From assembly GCA_023213315.1 (NCBI GenBank), contig JAKCPI010025241.1, positions 62,001 through 126,000 on the forward strand: DNA of 64,000 nucleotides, written 5' to 3'. A program made the translations under genes and the position numbers. Under the pieces are notes generated by a model. The model was not told the DNA's origin and did not search any database. It saw only the letters and a list, made by a program, of their open reading frames with translations. Positions 46,234 through 56,631 of this stretch are shown in pieces (within the stretch, counting starts at the first letter, position 1; each line of letters opens with the position of its first letter). The stretch comes from Euborellia annulipes. Lineage: Eukaryota > Arthropoda > Insecta > Dermaptera > Anisolabididae.

Positions 46234-46607
46234 TGGAAAACTGCTCCCTGTGGCTAATATTCGCGCCTCCCCTTAGACTAGTCCGCGCCTCCCTAGGGCA
46301 GGCGCCTCACAGTTTGGAAAACTCTGATATAGAGAGAGAAAGTATTGGTTTCATGTCAAAGATTCGATGTCGAGATTTTGATGAGGTCCCCCGAGTCCAA
46401 AAAAAGTGGTTTTCGCAACATGGTCTGTCTGTCTGTGAACAAAATATCTCCCCTGGAGAGGATCAATCTAGGAATGGTTCATACCCATCCCGGGAGGCTA
46501 AAAATATTTTTAGCGCTTTTTGCCCCAATTATGCCAACCAAATATTCGAAAAAATATTAAGTAAATTATCTATTAAATGTGTGTGTATGTGTGTGTGTAT
46601 ATCTATA

Positions 46608-47300
46608 TCTATACTATTATATAAAAGACAAAGTCCGTCTGTATGTCTATTTGTAACGCATAGACTTAGAAGCTACTGGACCGATTTTCATGGAGTTTTT
46701 TTTTAATGTGTAGAGAATTTTCCGGGGATGGTTTTAGGCTATCATTATATCAAATTAGGGGTAGGAAACCCTCCTTATCAGAGGTTCACAGATTCCCCAT
46801 AGGAAAACAGGTACTAACTACTCGCTTTACGAAAAATATATTAATCAAATCTTTAAAATGAAAAATAAAAACTCTTCATCTCTCTAAAAAAAAGTTTTTT
46901 TTCGCTCTTCTCCCCTTCCCCCCCCAAATGATTATTTTTTTAATTTTTCACTCGATTTTAATAAAATTTAAAATGACTATTCCCCAGGGTGAAAATAATT
47001 GAAAAATGATATTCCAGACCACAGAGAGTTCTATCGGACGTACCAGAGGGGACGCCCTCCCCCCTAAAATTTATCTTTCACTCGATTTTAATAAAATTTA
47101 AAATGACGATTCTCTAGAGTGTAAATAATTGAAAAATGGTATTCCAGACCTTAGAAAGTTCTATCGGTCGTAACCCTCTCCCTCTAAAATTTATTTTCCA
47201 CTCGATTTTCTTATTTCATATTTTTATATTATGGTGCAAAATTAATTAAAATACATTTATCTGGACAACTCTTAGTCATATCTCGAGACGCAGCCCACCA
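46608..47300 (+). mobile_element. Helitron-like element, 5' end and tandem interior
   Basis: It starts A/TCTATACTATTATATAAAAG, then GACAAAGTCCGTCTG, GCTACTGGACCGATTTTCATG and three blocks of about 110-130 bp containing TTTTTCACTCGATTTTAATA and TTGAAAAATGATATTCCAGACC. No 3' end with CTRR is found before exon 47416, so it is truncated. Confidence 0.55.
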
Positions 47301-47415
47301 GGGCCTAACGGGGTAGGGTTGCCGAAGGCTACCTCCGCTAGTAGCCTATATACTGTATATAGGGCTATATATGAGTGGAAAACTTTTCCTAATTCTTTCT
47401 TTTTTTTCTTTATAG

Positions 47416-47538
47416 TTTTACCTGCTACGATTGTCTACTTGACTCAAGTTCAGACGCCTTTAGGTGTGCAGAGAGGGCTTGACATTGCTTCAGGGCCGTG
47501 TCTCTCCGGCCCTGGATTCCGACAATTTCTATATTTCG
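47416..47538 (+). other. Gene 2, 5' leader exon
   Basis: The acceptor TTTTTTTTTCTTTATAG and donor TTTCG/gtaagt are good. The 123-bp exon contains no ATG and is richer in G+C than its surroundings. It shares an open frame with the next exon through to a stop in the fourth exon, but without a start codon, so untranslated leader is the simplest reading. Confidence 0.5.
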
Positions 47539-47610
47539 GTAAGTAACATTTTTTTCACTAGATTGCTAGAACTCTAAAGGATAGATTCTTAAATAATTTT
47601 TCTTTTGCAG

Positions 47611-47784
47611 GTTTGAGTCTCTCCAGTGCAAGTGTGATCAGTGTTAAGTGTTTATTTTTAAGTGTTAAGTGTTCAGTGTTCAACGAGTGCAATCAACTGG
47701 ATCAGCTCTACGAGTGCAGGGAGCTTCGATGGATCAGCTCTACGAGTGGAAAGGAGCTTCGAGCGATCGTCAACCCCTCAGGAG
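47611..47784 (+). CDS. Gene 2, exon with probable start codon
   Basis: The acceptor is TTTTTCTTTTGCAG and the donor GGAG/gtgaat. The first ATG of the 47416 and 47611 exons is at 47729, giving MDQLYEWKGASSDRQPLR to the exon end in phase 2. The leader contains AGTGTTAAGTGTTCAGTG-type repeats and a duplicated block of about 33 bp, GGATCAGCTCTACGAGTG..GGAGCTTCGA, the second copy of which carries the ATG. The -3 base is T, so the start context is not strong. Function is unknown. Confidence 0.45.
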
Positions 47785-47876
47785 GTGAATATTTTATTCT
47801 CTAAACATACACACATAAATCCAAAAATATATAAATGATCTTATTCTAATTTCATTTTTTTCTTTTTTTGTTACAG

Positions 47877-47901
47877 ATTCCTGAGGGTCAACAGAACAAA
47901 G
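47877..47901 (+). CDS. Gene 2, short internal exon
   Basis: TTTTTTTGTTACAG precedes it and ACAAAG/gtatta follows. The 25-base exon continues the frame from 47729, adding RFLRVNRTK (first codon split), and leaves in phase 0. Confidence 0.4.
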
Positions 47902-48264
47902 GTATTAAGCATGGTGCAAGAATTTTGAAGGGGGTAGATTAGATTAGCTTTTATTAGGATGTTGCTTTTTTTCAGCTGACCCCAAATAGAATTAGCTCTT
48001 TTTTAAAATCAATCAACAATACATTTTTTTTTTTAAATAGATAATTTGCAGAAATAATCGTTTTATAGAATAAATTAAAAATAAAATAATTTTCATTTTA
48101 TATTAATTTGCATTTTAAAATTTTGATTTCTAATTTCTTAATTAAATTAAATTTTAATTTCATTAAAAAAGTTTTCAAAAATTTGCTATAAATTTTTATA
48201 AAAATCTTTTGCTAAAAATTTAACTTAATTTTTTTTTTTTACATTTTATTAAAAATTAGATTAG

Positions 48265-48333
48265 ACTTCCTCCCCACCTGCGTCGGGAGAGAGGATGTCT
48301 CTCTCTCCTGCACCGAGGGACATCATCAACTTG
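48265..48333 (+). CDS. Gene 2, weak candidate exon
   Basis: If the acceptor is ATTAGATTAG and the donor CTTG/gtacat, this is 23 codons in phase 0 in both directions (begins TSSPPASGERMSLSP, ends RDIINL). The pyrimidine tract lies a little far upstream and the donor is weak. An ATG in good context (GAGGATGTC) is inside. Confidence 0.25.
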
Positions 48334-48339
48334 GTACAT

Positions 48340-49110
48340 AGAACTTAAGGTGTTATTTATACACGAATACAAATTTAAATATATTTACTTTTCGATCTAT
48401 AATTTAAAAATTCATTTTCACACCTTAATTGTAGTTTATTAGTTTAAATATAGAGGGGGAGGGATGCACCATGCCAACGAGAGGGATTTTATTTTTGAAA
48501 CTGCAGCTACTCAGCATCTGCTCAGCATGAAGCTAATAATGGAGAAATCAACGAGAATATTCTTCAAATTAGGCCTCTGTTGGAGATTCGTCGTTGTTAT
48601 TAGCTTCAGGTGTCTTCTCTAATCATTAGCTAGTTTGTTTTATTAGGGCTCCCTTGGTTGTATTTGTATTTAGGATCCAATAGAGAGGTAAAATGAATTA
48701 TATTTTCGTTGATTTGTTCCATGAACAATTCATAAGGAGATGCGGTCAGATCTGATTGAAAGTTTGAGGCCTAGGTTCTCAAGTGTTCTTGTGTTTGCGA
48801 AAAGACGTCTTTTTATGACGCAAAGGGAGAGTGTTTTTGTACCTTTGAGGGTGGGTTTGATGGGTAAACGAGAGTCAGGGAGGGATGTCGTTTTTCCAGG
48901 GATAGCCTGGATGTAAATAACGCATACCCTTAAGGCCAGGGACAGGCCCGAGGGCCCCGCCGATCTGATGGTGGGGACCGGGTATATACAATTACAATTC
49001 GTTCGTATTTCTAATTAGGCTAGGTAGGATCTCTTTCAGCCCCCTGGTCTCTCGTTTACTCGTAATCCAAAAAATCACGTTCATTCTCACTGATATGATT
49101 TCTTCAGGCA
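48340..49110. other. Presumed intron of gene 2
   Basis: Less AT-rich than average between 48700 and 48990, with GGCCAGGGACAGGCCCGAGG and TGGGGACCGGG near 48930-48980. I find no frame or element ends that explain this. Confidence 0.35.
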
Positions 49111-49114
49111 CCCG

Positions 49115-50158
49115 ACTTTCGGGTTTTCGAATTATAAATCACAATTCTTTTTTGAAATTTCGCATATATGCAAATAATAAAAATAATTGCTCGTGAATAC
49201 ATTATTTTTGCTTGAATTATTTCCGAATTTTGTTTTTGTTTTATTTTAAAGAAAAAGAAGTCTTCAAGATTAAGTATTACGCGATTTAATAAGTAAGTAA
49301 ATTTCATACACATAAGAATAAAATGAGCAAAACTAATTCAAATCTCATATTTTTCAGATGACTTTTATTTCCTTGACGTTGGTACGGTATCCACTCATCG
49401 AATTTTCTTGTTTTGGATCTTTTAATTTACACAACAATCAAGAAGATACAAATTAAAGGCGCCCCATATGGAATTTGCTCTTTCGGGGTAGGTACACCAC
49501 TGTATATTTGAGCTTGTGATGGGTGATTGACAATTTCTGCGCCATTTTTATATTAAATTTCTTACAAACGCGAACTCATTTTTACATTTTAAAATGAATT
49601 TTTCTATTTTTGTAAAATGTATTTTTTAAATATTTTATAAAAATACGTATTGTGAAGTGCACATCAAAAAAGAAGTCTTCAAGATTAATTTTTAATGTAA
49701 AAGTAAGTAAATTTTCATTAAGTGATATAATCAAAATATGGAAACTAATTTTTTTTTTTTTTTTTTTAGGTAAATTAATTTTGGTGAGGATTGGTGGGCT
49801 ATAAGGGGAGGAGGAGGCCCAAAACAACAATCTTACGGTTTTTCGGATTTTAAGTAAATTTCATTTTCTCTAGTTATTGATATTAAAATAAAATGAGCTA
49901 AACTAATTCAAATTTTATATTTTTCAGATGACGTACTTTCTTGACGTTATTTTTTTCATTTTGGTTAAATAAAAACAAACTTACAATTGTTAGTTAATAA
50001 TACAAATGGAAGAAATATTTTGCCTTAAGAGTGTATCATTATCATCTAGTGGTATCTACACATCGAATTTTCTTGTTTGGAGCTTTTAATATACACAGTA
50101 AGTAAATTAAAGGCACCTTTTTGAAATTTGACCTTTTAGAGTTAGCTAGGCCACTGTT
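49115..50158. repeat. Local tandem duplication
   Basis: Two diverged copies follow each other, about 49240-49510 and 49660-50158. Shared blocks in the same order include AAGAAGTCTTCAAGATTAA, AACTAATTCAAAT.TCATATT, TTTTTCAGATGAC, TTCTTGACGTT, CATCGAATTTTCTTGTTT and AATTAAAGGCRCC, ending CCACTGT.TA. The second copy has extra sequence. Confidence 0.55.
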
Positions 50159-50159
50159 T

Positions 50160-50575
50160 ATTACTTTCTCTTACCTATATGTTATATATATATAGAGAGA
50201 AAATATTGGTTTTATGTCAAAAACTCGACGCCGAGATTTGTGTCGAGATATATTTAGTTTCTATCAGTATAAATCCTAGCTCAATTTCTTCATGTTTAAA
50301 ATTGAACCCTAAAACGGCGGGATGGCCTGGCCAACAGGCAAAAAAAAAAAATAAAAAAAAAAAATTGAACCCAGACAGACAGACACACACACAGACAGAC
50401 AGACCATGTCGCGAAAACCACTTTTTTGAATTCAGGGAACCTCAAAACGTGTATATCCATTAAAATCTTGACATCGAATCAATACCTTCTCTCTATATAT
50501 AATATATTAACATATATTCTCTCTATATATAATATATTAACATATATAGAGGTAAGAGAAAGTAAAAAACTATAA
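50160..50575. mobile_element. Rearranged TGGTGTGAC element
   Basis: It begins TTACTTTCTCTTACCTATAT in minus orientation, switches into family sequence out of order (TGTGTCGAGATATATTTAG at 50239), and continues in plus orientation through ACAGACAGACCATGTCGCG to the ending hairpin GAGGTAAGAGAAAGTAAA. An ATAT-rich piece (TCTCTCTATATATAATATAT) is duplicated at 50488-50536. Confidence 0.6.
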
Positions 50576-50587
50576 TTTAATTTTTAA

Positions 50588-50975
50588 TTGTCAACGTTTC
50601 GGTCACTAAACACGTTCTACTTAGCACCGAAACGTCACAACTTCCATTCAATTTATTTTTTAATTGCCAACGTTTCGGTCGCTAATAGCCATCTTCATGT
50701 CGGCCGAAACGTTGGCAAAAAAATTGGTCAGCAGTTTTGATGTTAGGTTATTCGTTTTTTTTTGTTTTTTAATTGTCGAAGTTTTGACCGATAATCACCA
50801 CCTTCTTTGCGCCTGAAACGTCAAAACTGCCATCTAATCTTTTTTTTTTATTTTCGACATTTCGACCACCAATTACCACTTTCATGGCGGCCAAAACGTC
50901 GGCACAAAAAAATAAAAATTAGATAACAATTTCAACATTTTGGCGCTAAGAAAGTTGTGACCGGAACGTCGATAT
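50588..50975. repeat. Tandem array of five GACGTTTCGG hairpins
   Basis: Five hairpin units of about 48 bp start near 50590, 50666, 50774, 50853 and 50926. A typical unit (50666) reads TTGCCAACGTTTCGGTCGC, a centre with CATCTTCATG, then CCGAAACGTTGGC. In minus-strand reading the centre gives ATGAAGATGGCTATTAGCG followed by ACCGAAACGTTGG, the recurrent hammerhead-like arrangement. Units differ by scattered changes that usually weaken pairing. Confidence 0.65.
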
Positions 50976-50999
50976 TTAAAAAATAAACAAATGTTTTTA

Positions 51000-51900
51000 T
51001 TTAATCTTCTGTGTGCTGCGTTTCTCGTATCCGATTAAACCTTGATGTTTGCTAGACGGTAGACCACCCATATGACCAATCCTCTAATTAATTTTCCGAT
51101 TAATTTATCAGCAATATTTAATCGAAATCATTATCATCAGGGTGGCCTTAGAACAAAACACGAACTTTATTATGCAATTAATAATAAGAAGAAGTTCAAA
51201 AAATTTTGATAAAATTCTTAATTGATATACTGTACTAATTCCTTTATAGAAAGTCGATATGATTTCTCAATGTGTGTCATTATTTTATTCAGTTTGAAAA
51301 TAATCATTACATCAAAAATAGGGAAGGTATTTTAAAACTTACACAAAAATAATAACTAAGGTAAAAGGATGTTTTTCCAAGAATTTACTTAGGAAGGTCA
51401 TTTCTCTGGTCATTATTAATAGTGCAGGTTCGTTCATAATTCATCCTAAATAACTAGAGCATTCATTGCCTTCTACGGTTCCAACTTACTTGTCGATTTG
51501 AATATTCACTTGTCTGTTGAGACAATTTTTCTAAATCGGGAATACGGGACAAATCCGCTAGCTTTTCAAAAATTTTGGACTGTCCTGAAAAAATCGGAAT
51601 GGTCTGGTCACCTTATTTGTTTATATAATTTTTTTTAATTATTTTTTGTAACGTAAATTATGGTTTATTTTTATTTAAATTATACCAGTAGACCAATTGA
51701 GGTGTGGTGATGAAGCAGTTATTTTATTTAATAACTTTTTTCCCTATTAAATAATTTCTCCTGTATATTGCCCATTTAATATGATGATTCTATATCACTG
51801 GGGTCGAAATATTTACAAATAAACGGATAATACGCAAAAGTATTTATTTTTTGGCCGACGGTTCTTATAATTAAATTTATCATCCTTAGGACCATCTACA
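51000..51900. other. AT-rich sequence, nothing recognised
   Basis: No repeat ends, open frames of note or splice-bounded exons. Confidence 0.4.
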
Positions 51901-51914
51901 AACAATTCAACTGT

Positions 51915-52010
51915 ATGTTTTTTATTGGTGGGCCAAGCGATTTGGGAATCCAACCCAGGATCTCCAGTCTTTCTGGGGCGTCGGTATGCTATCCATAGCA
52001 CCCCAAAAAA
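51915..52010 (-). repeat. SINE family B, degraded
   Basis: TTTTTATTGGTGGGCCAAG, GAATCCAACCCAGGATCTCC and GGTATGCTATCCATAGCACC align with the copies near 22.96 and 28.25 kb. Confidence 0.5.
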
Positions 52011-52192
52011 CCAGTCTTTCCCCCTAGCAGCTAATTTTGTCATTGTCCGTGTAATAATTAGAAAATTTTTTTTTTTAAATATAATTCACAGTTGAATCAA
52101 TCTTAAATTTAATTAAATTCTCATCTAATTATGTAATTATAGATTAAGTAGAATGAGAATAAAAAAGAGAGAGCAGCTAATTATTATTTCGT

Positions 52193-52335
52193 TTATTTAT
52201 TTCTTCTCATTGTTAGACCGAAAAGTCAACAATTATTTCGTTTATTTCCTCTCATTGCTGGACCGAAACGTCAACAATTATTTCGTTTATTTCCTCTCAT
52301 TGCTGGACCGAAACGTCAACAATGAGGGAAAATAA
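52193..52335 (+). repeat. 45-bp tandem repeat, three units
   Basis: Units begin at 52206, 52251 and 52296 with CTCATTGCTGGACCGAAACG, TCAACAATTATTTCG and TTTATTTCCT. The period of 45 keeps a 15-residue frame open by chance. The last unit is followed by its partial inverse (GTCAACAATGAGGGAAAATA). A single related unit lies at 55187-55230. Confidence 0.75.
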
Positions 52336-52446
52336 ACGAAATAATAATTTAATAAAAATTGGTGGAAGATTATTGTGTTTTGGTTCAGATGTAGCTAAAC
52401 AAGAATAAAACAATATGTTTTTTATGTAGAATTTATTGGCTTGCGA

Positions 52447-52490
52447 CTGCAGCTGCAGTTTCGAGGTCACACCCCTCATCTTCAGGCCTA
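52447..52490 (-). ncRNA. Hammerhead ribozyme-like motif, most complete copy
   Basis: Minus strand, in order: GGC; CTGAAGA; T; GAGG-GGTGTGA-CCTC (stem II); GAA; A-CTGC-AGCT-GCAG-T (closed stem III hairpin); C; GCAAGCC. This supplies both core boxes and the UH cleavage dinucleotide in hammerhead order. Departures from the textbook form are one extra base before stem II and a weak stem I (two pairs next to the core). Ribozyme activity is inference. Confidence 0.35.
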
Positions 52491-52523
52491 TGAACAGAAA
52501 TTAATTTTTTAGGTATCAGATAG

Positions 52524-52760
52524 CAGAGGCGTAGCCAGAAATTTTTGATGGGGGGTTCCAGAATTATTTCTCCCCCCCCGACTAATAGGGCAGTAGTAAG
52601 GCGTCTAATGAAATATATGACTAGTCACTCCGTCCGCCTTCGCTTCGCCCCCTCGCCCCCTTGGACCCCCCTCAGACGGGCTCGGACCCGCCCTTTCTTA
52701 ATTAAGTGCCGCAATTTTTCGTTAAACTCGTTTCAGGAAATAAAAAATACAACCCTGACA
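52524..52760. mobile_element. hAT-like left-end fragment
   Basis: CAGAGGCGTAGCCAGAAATT and GGGGGGTTCCAGAATTATT match hAT left ends of the CAGAGGCGTAGCC class; CCCCTCGCCCCCTTGGACCCC lies further in. No right end was found. Confidence 0.45.
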
Positions 52761-52919
52761 TCTTAAAGAAATTTATATATCGGCCTATAATAGCAGAGTG
52801 TTTGTCTGTTTGTTTCCCTTGATCCGAGTCCCATCTCAGATCTCTTTAAGAAAAAAATTAATAAATTTATTTATATAATAATTAATAAAAGTGTAAAATG
52901 GCTGTTATTTATTAATCTT

Positions 52920-54412
52920 AAGGAAGGTAGATTTGCAGCCAGGAGAATAAAAAAATTATTTTAATTTCTTTTGGTCGACGTTTCGGACGCCAATCGCGTC
53001 CTTCTTCGGGACCTGCAGTCACCAAACATTTATTGAAATTACAATTGCTTTACACAAAAAAATATATAACATTCTCTTTTTATAAATAAAAAACATTATT
53101 TCTTACCAAAGATTGTTAAAAAGCACACATGGATTTTGTTGTTTTAAAATATTTGAACAATATTGACAAAGGCATCTTTTTGTGTACGAGAAGTGCGTTA
53201 TTTTTTCCCAATTGAAGCATTTATAATATAACGTGACGTATTAATTAAAATAGTATAAATTTAGAAATTTCAATCGGATTAAATAAGTTGAATTCAAATA
53301 GAGAATCTTTGGTAAGAAATAATGCTTTTTATTTATAAAAAGAGAATGTTGACTAGGGACACGAAAAAAGTATCGACACTTACTGGTATCGATACTAGTA
53401 CTTTTTTTCGATACTTTACTCATATGAGTACTTGATTGCCGGTATCGAATGAGTAGTACTCATTCAAATATAATTTTTTTTTTTTTAAGTTTTTTCGACA
53501 TCTTAGGTCATATAGACAGACTTTAAACGTAATACAAATATTTTAATTACAATTCTGCCACAGAATATCGCATATTCTTTTATTTTTTTTTTTTCTCTGA
53601 ATATTAATAGCAAGTTAACTGAAGGTCAATATTTGTGGGATATACTTTATTTATGGAGGGAGAAAAAAAACCGAAAAAGTTTCCTATCATAGAAAAAAAA
53701 CATGTTGACATATTGTAAACTCAAGCCAAAAAATTTTAATAGAAAAAAATATGCTCTAAAATAGCTCTTATTTTGAATTTTCAAGATTTTTTTAAAAACT
53801 TAAAAAATTCGATTTTTCTAAATTTTTACGGCACGTCAAAATTATTGGGCTGAAACTTAATATGAATTAAAACTATCTGCATATTTTTAAGGGGGTGTCA
53901 TCTTAAAAAAATCTTGAAAATTCAAAATAAGAGCCGTTTTAGAGCACATTTTCTATTAAAATTTATTTTTCTCTATATCTGTAAGAGGGTGCTTGATGGG
54001 AAAAAACTTAAATGATATTTGAATTCAGCATGAAAAATACTTGTAGAATTTCATATCTTTATTCTTGTGAAAGAAAAAAAAGTTATTTTTGTCGACCAGT
54101 GAAAATGGACACTTTTATTTTGGCGAAATCCGTATTTTGGTTGAGAAAGCCCCGTCCTCCTGGTGCTCATTACTTTGAGGAAAATGCCAGTATACCTCTT
54201 TGATCTTCCGTTAGAAAAAAAGAAAAAATACTCATACTTGAAAAAATATTCGATACTTGGTGGTATTGATACTTTCCTTTCGATACGATACCAAGCACAA
54301 GTATCGATACTTTTTTTCGATTCCACATCCCTAACTGCAGGTCCCGAAGGACACGAAAAGTCAACCCAAGATAATATAATTTTGTATTTTTTGGCTGCAA
54401 ATCTACCTTCCA
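52920..54412. repeat. Foldback element split by a hAT-like insertion
   Basis: The outer arms GGAAGGTAGATTTGCAGCCA (52922) and its complement (54393-54412) pair, as do GGGACCTGCAGT and ACTGCAGGTCCC further in. The left arm has a minus motif (52973-53010): CCGAAGAA, GGACGC-GATTG-GCGTCC, GAAACGTCGACC. A second inverted pair of 47 bp lies within (53069-53115, 53304-53350). The TAGGGA element at 53354-54333 interrupts the right arm. Confidence 0.6.
53354..54333. mobile_element. TAGGGA-ended hAT-like element
   Basis: TAGGGACACGAAAAAAGTAT at the left and ATTCCACATCCCTA at the right, each followed inward by GTATCGATACT repeats. The 980-bp interior is AT-rich and non-coding. The expected 8-bp duplication is not preserved. 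Confidence 0.55.
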
Positions 54413-54681
54413 TAAGATTATATAATAATTTTTATTATTTTTCATTTGAGAGATTTAATCAATTTTAATAAGCTTTAATTTTTTATAAAGCAAGATAAAA
54501 ATCAATTTTTTTCAATGGGAAATTCTGAATTTTCTCGAATTTTTTGCTTTTTTTTTAAGCTACAGAAAATTATTGTATTTTTTTGTTTTATAGAGCTTAA
54601 ATATCTAGTCATGGCTTGGGTCCAATGGCGGGGGGGGGGTAGAACCCCCAAATCCCCCCCCCCCCCGTGGCTACGCCTATG

Positions 54682-54953
54682 CAAGGGCGGATACAGGGGG
54701 GGGGTAAAGGGGTTAATTACCCCCCCCCCCCCCCGAGATTCGAAAAAATACCTTTTTTTCGCAAAAAAATTTATTTTGAATGTAAAATTTTAAAAATTAA
54801 TACTTAAAAATTTGATGTGTATTTATATTCTGGCAAACAAGTACAGAATGCGCTTTTAAATTACCGAAATTAAAAAAAAATAGTGTGCTGTGCGACGAGT
54901 CACACCAGATTACCCCACCCCCCCCCCGAGAAACACCTCTGGATCCGCCCTTG
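54682..54953 (+). mobile_element. hAT MITE (CAAGGGCGGAT family), copy 1
   Basis: Ends CAAGGGCGGATACAGG and CCTCTGGATCCGCCCTTG. CGCCTATG is perfectly duplicated (54674-54681, 54954-54961). The right part contains GTGTGCTGTGCGACGAGTC, then ACACCAGATTACCCC, shared with the hairpin of the TGGTGTGAC elements. It was inserted at the edge of another hAT end (GTGGCTACGCCTATG). Confidence 0.85.
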
Positions 54954-55496
54954 CGCCTATGTCAAATAGTAACTTGTCTTTTTTGTTTTTTTATATTATT
55001 ATAAAGGCTCTCAAACAGAAACATTGCGAATCTTGGCAACATTGCAGCGGCAATATTCCAAACTAGCAATATTGCTGTTTGAGCTGCAATATTGCATCAA
55101 TGTTGCCGCAATATTGTCAACATTGAGCAAGATTGCAATATTCCGTGCTGTGTGGGTATATACATTTTTTTGTATAATAAATAATAATTGCTGGACCGAA
55201 ACGTCAGCAATGAGGGAAAACAAACGAAATAATAATTAGCTGCTCTTTCTTTTTTTATTCTCATTCTACTTCATTAATACAACTAACTATAAAAACTTCA
55301 AATACTAATTATAGATAAATGAGATGACGTATTGACGTCGAAATGCGCATAAGCTAAAAGTAAAAACCTTTAGTGTTATTTATTTATCTATAATTATAAT
55401 TAGATGTGAATTTAATTTTTTTTTAAACTTTTTTTTTGGTTTAATTGTTCTCCCACCTCACCTGCTTAATAGTCGATGTTTAATGTTAGGATTTAA

Positions 55497-55640
55497 ATTT
55501 ACCCGACCCTATTTATTTCAATTGAGTGGAATCCAATTCAAATGAAATAAATTTCTCGTCTGGGGATGCGAATCCTTAACCTTTGACACCAGAAGCTAAT
55601 GATCTACCTCTGAACCCATAGGTCAAGGGTTTATCGTAAC
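55497..55640 (-). repeat. tRNA-derived SINE-like sequence (family D relative)
   Basis: Minus strand: GGGTTCAGAGGTAGATC (A box) and GGATTCGCATCCC (B box). The adjoining ATGAAATAAATTTCTCGTC, CTATTTATTTCAATTG also occurs next to the family D copy near 25.44-25.53 kb. Confidence 0.4.
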
Positions 55641-55649
55641 TTAAATAAA

Positions 55650-56380
55650 AAAAAAAGAAACGAAATTGCATTTTTTAAAGGAGAATAGTCAAATAGACTG
55701 ATAAATAATTGTATATCAATTTAAATTCAAAATAAACCACAACCTATGTTAATTATAAGTATATGAAAAAATGTCATAAAATCCGCTCTTTAATGATTAT
55801 CGATTATTTTCGTTAAAAAAAAATTTTTTGAGAAAAAAAAATATTTGGCCTTTTATTTGATTTAAATAAATATTTGTAAAATGGGGGTAGAGTTTAATTT
55901 AAAGCTTTTGTATGATTCTCTCTGTAAATTTATTATTTGTGTTATTCTTTGTAGTGAATGTTTTTGGAAAATCAAATATTTTAATCTTTGTACTAATCTA
56001 AATTGAGCTCGGATTTTGATGGAAATCAATTAAATGTTTAAAAGCATACACAGTAAAATGATTGACGATATTTATAATCAGCTTACTATCATGACTTTAT
56101 TTTTAAAATATTTTGATAATTCGTGAATTTTTAGTTAATTAACCCATTAACTAATCTGATGCTTTGTAGATCTACCAGAAACTATTATCATTTGCTAGAA
56201 AATCCAGAGGAGTGACGATAATTCTTTGGGAACAGTAAACATTTAGATATTAATGAATATATTTGGAAAATTTGTCATCTGCTGGCCAGAGCTGTAGACA
56301 GAAAATTATTTTGGGTTGAACCACTTTAGGTGGTTACGTCTAAAATAAAATGACCACATATCATTCGAGAGGAGGGGAGA
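55650..56380. other. AT-rich sequence, nothing recognised
   Basis: No supported features. Confidence 0.4.
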
Positions 56381-56387
56381 AAATTAT

Positions 56388-56631
56388 TAAACTCCATACA
56401 AGGGGGGAGGTAAAGGTAATCCCCCCCCCCCCCCGAGATTAGAGAAAAATATTTTTTTGGGAATTAAATTTTGTTTTTTAATATAAAAATTTGATTTGTT
56501 TGATATATTCTGGTAAACAAGTACAAAATCCCCCTTTAAATTACCGAAAGTAAGAAAGAATTGTGTGCTGTGCGACCAGACACACCATATTACCCCCTCC
56601 CCCCTGAGAAACTCCTCTAGATCCGCTCTTG
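56388..56631 (+). mobile_element. hAT MITE (CAAGGGCGGAT family), degraded left end
   Basis: It is colinear with 54682-54953 (GGGGGGAGGTAAAGGTAATC, TGTGTGCTGTGCGACCAGAC) and ends AGATCCGCTCTTG. The left terminus is reduced, and no target duplication remains. Confidence 0.65.

Larger units (their letters stand above)
45586..46326. mobile_element. hAT element, outer of two nested
   Basis: Ends CAGTGGTTTCCAAACTG and CAGTTTGGAAAACTCTG. ATATAGAG is duplicated perfectly (45578-45585, 46327-46334). It contains a second hAT (45613-45877) and a foldback with hammerhead-like motifs (46011-46233). Confidence 0.85.
45541..46360 (-). mobile_element. TGGTGTGAC element end, split by nested hAT elements
   Basis: TTACTTTCTCTTACCTCTAT..ATATATAGAG lies before, and AGAGAGAAAGTATTGGTTTC after, the hAT at 45586-46326. 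The right part continues to about 46450 (GTGGTTTTCGCAACATGG). Confidence 0.65.

Noticed and set aside
46233..46706. Open frame of 157 codons
   Set aside because: It runs across the end of a hAT, a TGGTGTGAC fragment, a (GT)n tract and a Helitron-like start, so it is chance.
54630..54735. Long G and C runs as a regulatory G-quadruplex region
   Set aside because: The runs belong to hAT element ends present in many copies across the window; no promoter is nearby.
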